Assembly (NCBI GenBank): GCA_951802425.1
Contig: OX637804.1
Location: forward strand, 1,364,001-1,428,000
Source of the DNA: Clavaria fumosa
Taxonomy: Eukaryota; Basidiomycota; Agaricomycetes; Agaricales; Clavariaceae
Direction: 5' to 3'
Length of the DNA: 64,000 nucleotides
Below the pieces are notes generated by a model. That model did not search any database. It saw only the letters and a program-made list of their open reading frames with translations, and had not been told where the DNA came from. Position 1 is the stretch's first letter, and each line of letters starts with the position of its first letter. The position numbers and the translations under genes were made by a program. Positions 1-10,034 of this stretch are shown one piece after another.

Positions 1-59
1 TTCCCAAGAACTGTAATCTGAGGGACTGTAGGAAGGTCCAGAAATTCTTCTTGTTGCTG

Positions 60-840
60 TCAAATGGGGCGATGGCTAGGTCCAGCCTTGGCATTTGGGC
101 TGCGGGGACAGGGTCTGCCATTTTGGGCAGCGGTGAGGGTTCGGGTGGCGATGGACTTGTGGGTTGCGGTTATGGTTCCGGAGTTGTGGGTGACTGTGGT
201 GGTGGTGGTGATGGTGCTGGTTGGACTAGGCACTCGTCTAAAGTCGCGAAGTTGACATGGGGCTCTGTAAGAACTGGCGGTGCTGGGGGGGATGGGGTTG
301 GTAGGTCTGCAGATGTAAATAATGGGGCAGTATTCATGGAGGATGAACTGTTCGAATCTGAGGAGACTAAGTTCTGTCTGGATCTCCACGGAAACGTGCA
401 TTGGCCTGATCATTGGCTCGTCATTGTCGGAGTTTACATAGTCCTCGAGATCGTCAAGGTTGATGTCGATGGTGCTATGTGCTGGTGACCTCGTTCCTGA
501 GGTCGCGGAGTGGGGCAGGGCTACTCTCAGTGCTTCTCTCAATCTCTCCTCTCGTCTATTCTGTTCCTGTGCATATAGCCTTGTGAAGTAGGGGGCTAAC
601 CTTCTCTCCTCTTCAATAATCCAAAGTTCAAATGGGCGTAGCTCTCACAGTCTCAGTTTCAGAATAGTCCAATTCTGTTGGGGTGTCCAGGTAGAAGTTT
701 GTTCTTATGCAGCTGTCAAAGTATCTGCTCCAGTATTCATCCTCTCCAGAGTCCAGTACGGTGGTAAGCCACTTGTCTGTGATGTCTTCATTACGCGTTG
801 GGTACACCAGGATGATTCTCTCGTCGTTCTGTTGCACATG
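60..840 (-). pseudogene. Unrecognised minus-strand gene or remnant, at least two segments
   Basis: Two minus-strand open segments lie close together. The upstream one (837 to 628) encodes an acidic stretch containing RNEDITDKWLTTVLDSGEDE. The downstream one (about 620 to 60) continues in another frame (FELWIIEEERRLAPYF, then a Ser/Thr/Pro-rich tail). The join needs an intron or frameshift near 630, and no clear intron is visible. No domain is recognised and no convincing ATG starts the upstream segment. The gypsy element A1 inserted about 230 bp upstream, so any promoter has been separated from this gene. It could equally be a decayed gag-like sequence. Confidence is low; only the open frames and amino-acid composition support it. 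Confidence 0.3.
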
Positions 841-1067
841 ACAGGCAGGGGAATGAGAAAGAAGCTAGGCCGACCGGGATGGGCAGGGTCGAGGTAGCTG
901 GGGTTGACACTGAAATTGTGTCAGTCCAGGGTCCTCACAGAAAGTGAGAGGGGAAATAACTCGATTTCAGCATAAGGGACTGACACTACTACATGGGTAC
1001 TATATATACTAAGGAAGGGGGCTGTGTGGCATGAGTGAGTCATGAGGATACAAACGAGGCTACGCGC

Positions 1068-1985
1068 TGTAAGGACCATATGCGATCTAAACACGGAAAC
1101 ATGACAGATACCGACTATCCGGATGTTTTGCGATCCAAAGAAATTACGTGCGATACGAACCGATAACGATCCGACACCGTCCGATAACGACCGATAGTAT
1201 CCGATACATGTCCGATGTCGGACACTTCGGTCTTCAATCCCCCGTGACGATCACAGCCCACCGCTCTCACACACCGCCCACGCCTCTCTATTTCACCTCT
1301 CCAGCACGGTCAGCGCTCGACATACACACTATTCCATTCCCATTCCTTTATTTCATATACCATGCTGTAAATTTCATATTATGATCCCTTTCAACCATTC
1401 AATCGTTTAAACGTTTCAAACCCTTTGCAGTACCTTGTCCATTGTTCTTAGTACCCCTTTGCTGTACCAGCCCCACTTTCCTTCAGTTTATGAGCGGTCC
1501 GGACATTTGCTAGTTATCGGACATTTCATTCCTCCGAGCTACTCATTTCCCTTGTGATATAACTCCTTCATGTAACCCTTCACGCGACATGGCGCTGTTC
1601 CATGTGTTTTCCGGACATTTCCGTACATTCCAATTTGCTGTACTTACAGAACTGTACTTAAGTACACTCCGGACCTCTCTGAAATACAGCTTTCTGAACC
1701 CCTTCTCTCTGTTAGAAACCTCACCTAAGCTCACCCGTCGTCGCAACCTTCGATCCGCTGGCCTCCGTCGTTGCCGGCCCTTCGTCTTATCGCACCATCC
1801 TTATCGGATTTTATCGGACACATAGCAGAATATCCCGGACACCGTATATTTCTATTTCTCACACATTTTGAATTCATACTCCACATCCTCAAGGGTGTTT
1901 GGTGAATCTCTAACGCCTTACAGGAACCCCTGAAGGACTTGACTGTAATCAAGCAGTTGCAGCAAGAACCGTAATACCCACTACA
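1068..1985 (+). repeat. 5' LTR of gypsy A1
   Basis: 918-bp direct repeat nearly identical to 10035-10952, with TG...CA ends. The few differences seen (for example a G/A in the first 80 bases) imply a recent insertion. Confidence 0.96.
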
Positions 1986-1989
1986 ATTC

Positions 1990-2007
1990 TGGAGCCCACC
2001 GCGAGGG
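1990..2007 (+). promoter_or_regulatory. Primer-binding site of gypsy A1
   Basis: The sequence starts TGGAGCCCACC four bases after the LTR end, as expected for pairing to the CCA end of a tRNA. The same stretch follows the 5' LTRs of A2 (from about 39751) and A3. I could not assign the tRNA: counting back from CCA, the full match does not fit a standard T-arm. Confidence 0.7.
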
Positions 2008-2374
2008 GTTCAACAAGACGTCTTCACTACCACCCTCAAGGATTCCCAGAGGCTCATCCGCTCCTCAGCCTCGATGCTCCGAACGCCTGAGAAGTCGAAA
2101 CCCGAATCCGATCACAGAACCACCGCCCTCCGAACCCCCCGGAGAAGTAATTGAAACTTCCCACCTTCTTCCATCGGACATTCCCAGTATCTCATCCATT
2201 GTCTACTCCCACACGAGTTTCACCACTCCGGATCCCTCACTACCACAGACCTTCGAACAACCACACTCACCGCTTACACCACTTCCCCTTGAACCAGACA
2301 TCCTTCATTTCCCGCCCGAAACACCTCAGAATTCACCAGACGAAGTTCACTCACCGCCCCACGCACCAATACAA

Positions 2375-4372
2375 ATGGCCAACCAACCGAGATATCCGCT
2401 CCGTGGCGCCCACGGGGCCCCTGCCTTTGACGGAGTACCGACACACCTCAACCGGTACTTCGAGGACATCGACATCGTGCTCACCGGCGTCAACCCGGAC
2501 GTTCCAGAACCCGATTTAATTTGGTACGCCAAGCACTATCTCGACACCGATACGTGTCTCCTCTGGGAGACTCTTTCACCTGACCCGGACCCGGTATGGA
2601 CGTGGGATACCTTCAAAGCGGCCGTCCGACGACTTTATCCAGGATCTGATGGAGGTCGCTTATTTTCCGTCGCCGACCTGGACCGTTTCATATCGGACTC
2701 GGCCCAAAAGGGAGTTTACACGCGCGCAGAACACGGAGAATACTATCGGGACTTTCTCCGGATCACCTCGCACTTGATCACATCACAGCGTATGTCCACA
2801 AATGACAGGAACCGACTTTACATCCTCGGATTTGGGGATCATACAAGGCGTCGGATCGAAAGCCGACTCGCTATCATACTACCAAACCACCATCCGGAGG
2901 ATCCTTACCCCATGAATGAAGTACATGGTGCAGCTGAATTTCTTCTCTCCTCGACGTCCCCCCACTCTGCGACAACCGATCAACTTTCCGGACCCGTCCG
3001 TCTCGCATCTTCAGCCCCCGGGAGAGAAACGAAACCGGTAGTCAAGAAGGAAGAATTTGATATGTCCGCAGCATGGGCAACATTCGCTTCCACAATGGCT
3101 CGCCTGGAATCGATTTTGACTGCCCAATCTCTCGAACCGGCAAGACACTCCGCTCCCCGGACAACGAACTCTCCCGCAGGCCGGACGTGTAATTTCTGTT
3201 CGGAAATAGGTCATTTTGTTAGTGCCTGTCCGAAGGCCCTCGAATACATTAAGTCCGGCAAATGTATACGGAACACAGAAGGCAGGATTTGTCTCCCCTC
3301 CGGACGATATTTGCCAGGCACTATCTCAGGGAACAACCTATCCGAGCGCTTCGACAAGTACTACGCTACATACCAATCCCAGAACACGCAACCGGCGACA
3401 ACCGCGGTATTTGAAGCACAGCCGATCGGACAATCCGCTCACCCCCCGGACATGGAAGACGATTCGGACGAGGAAGATGACGAGAATACCGTGTTGGAAA
3501 ACATGGTCCGCACCTTTGCAAACGATGTCGCGAAGAAAGTAGACAAGGGCAAAAGGAAAGCACCCACACCCAGGAATACCGATCCTCAGCCATCTAGGTT
3601 ACCGCCCCCACCCGCCGTTGTTATTACGCCGCCTCAGGTCACTCGTCCATCAAAGCCGGAGAAAATCGAACGACCCGACGTCCAGTACCATTACCAAGCT
3701 CCGATCGAAAATCCGGTAACCGTTCAACAAGTATTCGATCGCGCACTCGACATGCCAGTCCGCGTCACACCTCGCGAACTACTCGCCATTTCCGGAGACA
3801 TCCGCAAAAAGATGAAGGATGTGGTTACCGCTCGTCGCGTTCCGGTCACCGCGTCCGTCGTACAGGATACGCTCTATACAAACATTACGGTCCCGGACAC
3901 CTCCGATCTTGTTGTCGCCGTCGACGCTGCTCCGCTCCGCATCGTAGAAGGGATATTGGACAACCGGATCGCCGCGGAGTGCCTGCTCGACCAAGGCAGC
4001 TCAATCGTGGCAATGCGAAGAGACGTTTGGGAGAAACTCGGCAACCCACTACACTCCGAGAACGTTATTCACATGGAATCCTCTCATGGCACCATCGCTC
4101 CGACCCTCGGACTCATCAAGAATTTCCCCCTACAGATCGGTCCGTGCACATTCCATGTTCAAATGCAAGTAGCAGACACGTTGCCCTGCGAGGTTCTTGT
4201 CGGACGACCGTTTTTCATGTTAACCGGTTCCCAAACGATTGACCATCCCCACGGGGCCCAGGACCTTATTCTCAACGATCCAAACACCGGAGAAAGAATC
4301 ATAGTGCCAACGAAGGAGCGAATCCCGATCCGCAAATCCTTGAAGAACAAGAAACCGCATCCGGATTTTTGA
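2375..4372 (+). CDS. Gag-protease polyprotein of gypsy A1
   Basis: 665 aa, starting at ATG 2375. The N-terminal part is a capsid-like helical region (about residues 1-210). A CCHC zinc knuckle CNFCSEIGHFVSAC (C-x2-C-x4-H-x4-C) lies at about 271-284, and an acidic linker follows. A retropepsin-like domain is near 500-620 with the motif LLDQGSS at about residue 536, where DTG/DSG is usual. Retropepsin is thus encoded with Gag and not with Pol. Gag packages RNA and the protease cleaves the polyproteins. The frame ends in TGA at 4370-4372, inside a GGATTTTTG run where pol is open in the -1 frame. Copies A2 and A3 have a TGA inside this frame just after the zinc knuckle; A1 does not. Confidence 0.94.
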   Translation: MANQPRYPLRGAHGAPAFDGVPTHLNRYFEDIDIVLTGVNPDVPEPDLIWYAKHYLDTDTCLLWETLSPDPDPVWTWDTFKAAVRRLYPGSDGGRLFSVADLDRFISDSAQKGVYTRAEHGEYYRDFLRITSHLITSQRMSTNDRNRLYILGFGDHTRRRIESRLAIILPNHHPEDPYPMNEVHGAAEFLLSSTSPHSATTDQLSGPVRLASSAPGRETKPVVKKEEFDMSAAWATFASTMARLESILTAQSLEPARHSAPRTTNSPAGRTCNFCSEIGHFVSACPKALEYIKSGKCIRNTEGRICLPSGRYLPGTISGNNLSERFDKYYATYQSQNTQPATTAVFEAQPIGQSAHPPDMEDDSDEEDDENTVLENMVRTFANDVAKKVDKGKRKAPTPRNTDPQPSRLPPPPAVVITPPQVTRPSKPEKIERPDVQYHYQAPIENPVTVQQVFDRALDMPVRVTPRELLAISGDIRKKMKDVVTARRVPVTASVVQDTLYTNITVPDTSDLVVAVDAAPLRIVEGILDNRIAAECLLDQGSSIVAMRRDVWEKLGNPLHSENVIHMESSHGTIAPTLGLIKNFPLQIGPCTFHVQMQVADTLPCEVLVGRPFFMLTGSQTIDHPHGAQDLILNDPNTGERIIVPTKERIPIRKSLKNKKPHPDF

Positions 4373-7300
4373 GAGCTGGAGCCTCGAATGTCCGCAAACC
4401 AACGGACTTACCTCCGATCAATGCGGACACGGAAGCTATACCCAGATACGAGACTCCAGCCATTTTTCCTACTTCCGTTCACGTTCCCTTATCGTTTTCC
4501 CTTATAAACCCAGTCTCTCTCGACCCCTTCCCCTGTATCAGTATCTCGGACGTTTCTCTCGATTCCGCTGATTCCCCAGTCGCTATCGGACGTGAACCGT
4601 CGCGTCCAAATGTTGCAACCCCCTTGTACAACAAAACCCCCGAAATAAACTCCCTGTCTACGGACGCCGTTCTTCCAGTTTACTTGGGAAAGAAATATAA
4701 GAAAGTCGCGAATCGCGTCAATCCGATCAAAGCGACAGTACCCAAAGAATTCCGGATTGTCCGACGCCGACACCCGGACCCCCTAGCCGATATGCCAACT
4801 CTTCCGACCCATCCCCCCGATTTCACCCCCGGTCTTCGATACACTCAAAACCGGAAAGACACGCACAACGCCAACCCCACCGGATTCTTATGGCCGGAGG
4901 AAGAAAAACTCGTTCACCATCTTATTAAAGCCCAGGAAGACGCCTTCGCTTGGAAAGAGACCGAAAAAGGACGATTCGACGCAAAATACTTCGATCCGAT
5001 TATTATCCCGACAGTCGAACATATCCCTTGGATCTTCAAAAATATACCGATTCCCCCCGGTATTTACGACGAAGTTCTCAAAGTAATCCGGGAAAAGATC
5101 GCAGCCGGCGTATATGAAGAATCCAACTCTTCTTATCGGTCCCAGTGGTTTTGCGTGTTAAAGAAAGACGGAAAGTCTCTCCGACTCGTGCACAACCTCC
5201 AGCCGCTTAACAAAATCACTATCGGCGATTCCGCGGTCCCCCCGATAATGGAGGTTTTTGCGGAATCATTCGCCGGACGCGGATGTTACGGATCACTCGA
5301 CCTTTTCGTCTCCTTCGATCAGCGGTCTCTGGACGAACGAAGCCGAGACCTCACCACGTTTCAAACCCCTCTCGGAGCAAAACGGCTCACCTGCGTCCCC
5401 ATGGGATACACCAACGCGACGCAGATTATGCATGGAGACGTCACGCATGTTCTACAAGATGAAATTCCGCACGTAACCATCCCATTCGTAGACGATGTAG
5501 CGATCAAGGGCCCGGAAACCCGATACGAGCTTCCGGACGGCACCTACGAGACGATCCCTGAGAATCCGCAAATACGACGATTTGTTTGGGAGCATTTAAA
5601 TAACGTCAACCGGGTGCTCCAACGAATCAAGAAAGTCAGAGGAACCTTTAACGGCAAGAAAACGACAATTCGCGTTCCCGAAGCAGTCGTTACCGGACAT
5701 ACGTGCACATACGAAGGACGAGTTCCGGATGCCTCCAACGTTCAGCGTATCCGGGACTGGCCTCCTTGCAAAACCCTGACCGATGTCCGATCATTTTTAG
5801 GGGTTTGCGGACTACTCCGGATATTCATTAAAAACTACGCCGTACTTGCCCGACCTCTTGTCAGTCTAACTCGCAAGGACGTGCCATTCAGATTCGAAAA
5901 AGAAGAACAAAACTCGATGGACCGACTCAAACACGCGATTCTGAACTCATCCGCCATCCGACCAATCGACTACCGCTCCGGACAACCCGTAATCCTCGCC
6001 GTCGACTCATCAAATATCGCCGTTGGTTTCGCACTCTTCCAAATTGGAGAAGATGGAATACGATATCCCTCCCGCTTTGGCTCCATTACCTGGAACGAAC
6101 GCGAGGCCCGATACTCACAAGCAAAAATCGAATTATACGGACTCTTCCGCGCACTTCGGTCGTACCGGATTTACCTTATAGGCCTTCCGAAATTTACTGT
6201 CGAAATGGACGCGAAGTTCATTAAGGGTATGCTAAACAATCCGGACATTCAACCCAACGCTGCCATGAATCGATGGATTGCCGGTATACTACTCTTCGAT
6301 TTCGATCTTGTTCATATTCCCGCAGATAAGCACACCGGAGCCGACGGACTATCACGCCGACGTGCCGCAGATGGTGAAGAAGATACCGAGTCTGAAGATC
6401 ACGAAGAATGGATCGATCGGAGCTACGTATTCGCCATGGAACACATGAATCGAGCACCGGACGCTTCCTACACATCCGAGACACGACTCGCCGGCATCAC
6501 CCATACTCGCTTCAAAGTTTACACAGGATCGACACTACTCAATTCGACGGTACCACCCGAGGAATCACCGACCCCGAACGAATCTTCCGCCGTCCTTATA
6601 CCCCGATCTGATGCAGCAAACAAAAGAGAAGAACAGATTCGCAAAATTGAATCTTTCCTTCGAAACCCGATCCGTCCCTCCGGCATTGACGCAAACCAGT
6701 TCCGACGACTGGTCCGCTCCGCATCCGAGTTCTTCATCCTAGATGACAAATTATGGCGTCACCGACCTAACGGATACCACCAAGTAGTACCTCCGGACCA
6801 CAAACGTCTCGCAATTATCACAGAGGCACACGATTCACTCGGCCACAAAGGCGTTTACGTTATCCGGACACGTATTCTAAATCGGTTCTGGTGGCAGGTG
6901 CTGGATCAAGACGTAAAATGGTTTGTCAAAACTTGTCACCAATGCCAAACTCGGCAAATCCGGAAGATCTTCATTCCACCGACGGTCGCTACACCGGCCG
7001 GTCTTTTCCGTCGAGCGCACATTGATACTATGTTCCTACCAAGAGCCCGCGGTTTCCGACTTCTCGTCCACGCCCGATGCTCGTTATCCGCATATCCGGA
7101 AGCAAGACCGCTACGAAACGAGACCGCCCGACTTCTCGGAACCTTCATATTCGAAGATATACTATGCCGATGGGGAGCAGTAGAAGAGATTATCACGGAT
7201 AACGGAGCCCCATTTATCAAAGCCCTCGATTTCCTTAAGAAACGGTACAGAATCCATCACATCCGTATATCCGGATACAACTCCCGCGCTAACGGCGTCA

Positions 7301-8106
7301 TCGAACGTGCCCATCGATCGGTCCGTGAGTCGTTAATCAAAGCAGCAGATGGAGACGAATCGAAATGGCCGGACGTTTTACCCTCAGTCATTTGGGCAGA
7401 ACGAACCACGATCCAACGGTCCACCGGCCACTCCCCATTTTACATCGCACATGGCGTCGAACCGCTTTTCCCCTTCGACATATCCGAAGCAACATATTTA
7501 ATTCCGACCGCCGACGCCCCGATGACCACTCCGGAACTGATAGCCCTTCGTGCCCGCCAACTGCAAAAACGAGAAGAAGATCTAGCAACAATCGCCGATA
7601 AAGTGCTCGCTGCCCGCAAACAATCCGTCAAGCAGTTCATCGACGCACACCGGAAGTCTATTATCGACTACGACTTCCAACCCGGATCGTTGGTATTGAT
7701 CCGCAATTCGGCCGTTGAAATGGAATTAAATCGAAAAACAAAACCGCGATTCTTCGGACCGATGATCGTCGTTCGCCGAACACAATATGGCGCCTATATT
7801 CTCTCGGAACTCGACGGCGCCGTTTCCAAAATCCACTACGCAGCTTTCCGCATCATTCCCTACTATCCGAGGTCGCAAACATCGATTCCGGTCACTTCTA
7901 TCATCGACCAAACGACGGAGATAAACGAGGACATCTCTCCCTATCAAATACACGAGGCGTCACCCAACTCTATCGACAGAGAAGATGAGCAAAACCAAGC
8001 GGCTGACCTATCCGATGAATCCGATAATGAAACCACCGACGACGACACTGCAGAAACTCGTCCGCAACGCTCCGGAGCAACCCGGAACCTTCGGCCTCGC
8101 CATTAA
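4369..8106 (+). CDS. Pol polyprotein (RT-RNase H-integrase) of gypsy A1
   Basis: About 1245 codons are open in the -1 frame relative to gag, overlapping its stop by four bases. There is no ATG at the overlap, so expression needs -1 frameshifting or reinitiation. RT occupies about residues 185-430 with active-site motif FVDDVAIKG near 371 (F-V-D-D in place of Y-x-D-D). RNase H follows at about 535-665 (AVDSSN, then VEMDAKF, then HTGADGLSR). Integrase has an HHCC finger (HDSLGHKG near 820, CHQC near 855) and a DDE triad (D of AHIDTM near 884, D of ITDNGAPF near 943, E of NGVIERAH near 979). The C-terminus is basic with no chromodomain. All catalytic residues look intact. Confidence 0.95.
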   Translation: MRAGASNVRKPTDLPPINADTEAIPRYETPAIFPTSVHVPLSFSLINPVSLDPFPCISISDVSLDSADSPVAIGREPSRPNVATPLYNKTPEINSLSTDAVLPVYLGKKYKKVANRVNPIKATVPKEFRIVRRRHPDPLADMPTLPTHPPDFTPGLRYTQNRKDTHNANPTGFLWPEEEKLVHHLIKAQEDAFAWKETEKGRFDAKYFDPIIIPTVEHIPWIFKNIPIPPGIYDEVLKVIREKIAAGVYEESNSSYRSQWFCVLKKDGKSLRLVHNLQPLNKITIGDSAVPPIMEVFAESFAGRGCYGSLDLFVSFDQRSLDERSRDLTTFQTPLGAKRLTCVPMGYTNATQIMHGDVTHVLQDEIPHVTIPFVDDVAIKGPETRYELPDGTYETIPENPQIRRFVWEHLNNVNRVLQRIKKVRGTFNGKKTTIRVPEAVVTGHTCTYEGRVPDASNVQRIRDWPPCKTLTDVRSFLGVCGLLRIFIKNYAVLARPLVSLTRKDVPFRFEKEEQNSMDRLKHAILNSSAIRPIDYRSGQPVILAVDSSNIAVGFALFQIGEDGIRYPSRFGSITWNEREARYSQAKIELYGLFRALRSYRIYLIGLPKFTVEMDAKFIKGMLNNPDIQPNAAMNRWIAGILLFDFDLVHIPADKHTGADGLSRRRAADGEEDTESEDHEEWIDRSYVFAMEHMNRAPDASYTSETRLAGITHTRFKVYTGSTLLNSTVPPEESPTPNESSAVLIPRSDAANKREEQIRKIESFLRNPIRPSGIDANQFRRLVRSASEFFILDDKLWRHRPNGYHQVVPPDHKRLAIITEAHDSLGHKGVYVIRTRILNRFWWQVLDQDVKWFVKTCHQCQTRQIRKIFIPPTVATPAGLFRRAHIDTMFLPRARGFRLLVHARCSLSAYPEARPLRNETARLLGTFIFEDILCRWGAVEEIITDNGAPFIKALDFLKKRYRIHHIRISGYNSRANGVIERAHRSVRESLIKAADGDESKWPDVLPSVIWAERTTIQRSTGHSPFYIAHGVEPLFPFDISEATYLIPTADAPMTTPELIALRARQLQKREEDLATIADKVLAARKQSVKQFIDAHRKSIIDYDFQPGSLVLIRNSAVEMELNRKTKPRFFGPMIVVRRTQYGAYILSELDGAVSKIHYAAFRIIPYYPRSQTSIPVTSIIDQTTEINEDISPYQIHEASPNSIDREDEQNQAADLSDESDNETTDDDTAETRPQRSGATRNLRPRH

Positions 8107-8163
8107 GTATTTTTTCTCCATCATATCCTTCATTTTTCTATACTTCACATTGATTCACACCTT

Positions 8164-8164
<1 letters not shown>

Positions 8165-8205
<41 letters not shown>
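8165..8205 (+). repeat. 41-bp A homopolymer downstream of A1 pol
   Basis: Uninterrupted A run 59 bases after the pol stop. The A2 copy has a 23-base run at the homologous place (47300-47322). It sits between the convergent 3' ends of pol and the antisense accessory gene. Confidence 0.9.
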
Positions 8206-8209
<4 letters not shown>

Positions 8210-8341
8210 GGACAAGTCCAAACTTTATACCCGACGTTCTTTCAACCATTTTCTCACATTCTCACATTCCTCACTTATCCCACACGACATACCATACCAA
8301 ATAGAAAAAGAAAAACATATATAAAAACAAAAACAAAATAT

Positions 8342-9877
8342 TTACTTAGAGGACGACTCGCCAAGGAGGAGCATCCGGAGCAGCTCCGCTCCGGCCTTCA
8401 CCTGGTCCGCCCCCCTCTCCATCATCTCCAGCGCCCTATCGAGCGCCTCCCTCCCGGACACCCCTCGCGCCACCTCCCGCTCCTTACCCTTCCGACTTGG
8501 TCCCGCCTCCGCCTTCTTCTTCTTTGCCGGCGGCTCCTCCACCAGCTCCACACTGGTATCCTCCTCAATCTCGTCCTCCTCCTCCGGCGTCGTCTCCTCG
8601 CGAACCGGTACCCGCGTCGCACCTCGCCTCGGCCTCTTACTTCCGCTCGCTCCCGCCGCCTTCGGACCTGTTCCGATACGTTAGCAAATGCGGACCCGAT
8701 ACCTTCTCGACATACCTTCCGTTCCGGACACCGCCGCTCTCTCTGTTTTCGCTCCTGAAACACACCTATCATTTGTCTCATCATGAAAAATAAAAAGAAT
8801 ACCACTTACCTCGCACAGCCGACAGACTGCACGATACCTTATACGTCCGGCACCACCGGCACGCTATCCCCTCCACTCCGTAGCACGCCCGCCACTTCCG
8901 GGTGCACTCCTTGCACCCCGGAACGTGCTCCTAATCATTATATCAGACGTCGAAAAAGCCTCACATATCTTAATTAACCACTCACCTTATCTCCAGGCTG
9001 CCGCGCAGCCCGGGACTCTATGTCGCTCTTCGCCCCGCCTCTCCTCCCTCGCCCTCGCTCCGCTGCCTTCCGCCTCGCGATCTCCACCCACACCGGAGTC
9101 GCCATCATCCGCGCACCGTCCCGGTGCACGAACATCGGCTCCTCCACCGACTGCTCGCCTCCCCCGACCACCGCACTCACCGCCGCCGCCTCGATAACAC
9201 CGACGGGCGTCACCCCGTCGGTTCCCCACACGGTCCGATGACCGTCCGGATCCTCCCCTGCCGCCACCTCGTCCACACGCAGCTCTCCGGCGTCCGGTGA
9301 TATCGTCGTCGTTGTTACCGCCGCTGCACCGGACTCCGCCGCTCCCGTCGTCGTCGTTGTTGCCGCCGCCGCCGCCTCGCCCTCGTCGTCGCTGTCACTT
9401 ACGACAATTAAGCGCGCCCGGGCAAGGCGCGCCCTCTTCTCGGCAGCCCGCCTCTCCTCCGCCTCCGCCTCTGCTGCGGCCCGCTCAGTAGCCGCCCTCT
9501 CCTCGCTCGTGCGCTGTTTCGCGGCCTCGACCTCCTCCCGCCTTCTCGTCCGCTCAGCGGACCACTCGTCCCCGCGGAGCTTCCGCCACTTCTTGAGCCT
9601 TCGCGCGACCCGGACGAGTCCCTCGTCCACCTCCATGTCGTCGTCGATCGCTGCCACATATCCGGCAAGAAAATCGTCCTAAAAACGTTGTCAGTGCGAT
9701 ACAAAAAAGTACGAAAGATTCTCGTTCACGCACCGCGTCACCCGCATACGTCCCCACCCACTCCGCGCACTCTCCATCCTGCCCCCGATCCGGCAACTCC
9801 TCGCCCGGCGCCATGGCCTGCGCCTCGGTCATCGCCTGGACTGCGTTTCGAAAGATTGAAGAATCGAAGTTTTCCAT
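8342..9877 (-). CDS. Antisense accessory gene of gypsy A1: charged coiled-coil protein with Zn2Cys6-like motif (five exons)
   Basis: Hand-spliced on the minus strand: exons 9877-9734, 9678-8986, 8930-8810, 8754-8716, 8667-8342. Every intron is GT-AG on this strand, the frame holds throughout, and the product is 440 aa. The N-terminus is MENFDSSIFRNAVQAM. A Lys/Arg/Glu-rich coiled-coil-like region covers about 70-130, followed by an acidic/Thr/Ala-rich part. Six cysteines fall at about 285, 288, 295, 303, 306 and 313, i.e. C-x2-C-x6-C-x7-C-x2-C-x6-C, the fungal binuclear zinc-cluster spacing. A basic nuclear-signal-like stretch (PPAKKKKAEAGPSRKGKER) and a helical C-terminus follow. The ATG lies 158 bp inside the 3' LTR, so it is probably transcribed from beside that LTR toward pol. 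DNA binding or regulation is inference from cysteine spacing only. Confidence 0.78.
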
Positions 9878-10034
9878 TGTCGGAGAGTTGACGTGTTGCT
9901 GTCGCTGGAGAAAACACAAGGGTGTGTTTGGACCTATGTGCACCCACACGACGCGTACTTCACGATCAACAAACCGTTATTTGGCCTTGTTTGGTTGCAA
10001 CCGAGGGCGGTTGCATTTTCAGCCCCCGGGAGAA

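Noticed and set aside
8422..8805. Arg-rich frame overlapping the accessory gene exons 4-5
   Set aside because: It is the wrong frame through the introns; the spliced acidic/NLS frame fits all splice phases and is matched in A2.
9020..9491. Pro/Ser-rich plus-strand frames opposite the accessory gene
   Set aside because: These are shadows of the antisense Glu/Arg-rich exon; no start context or homology.
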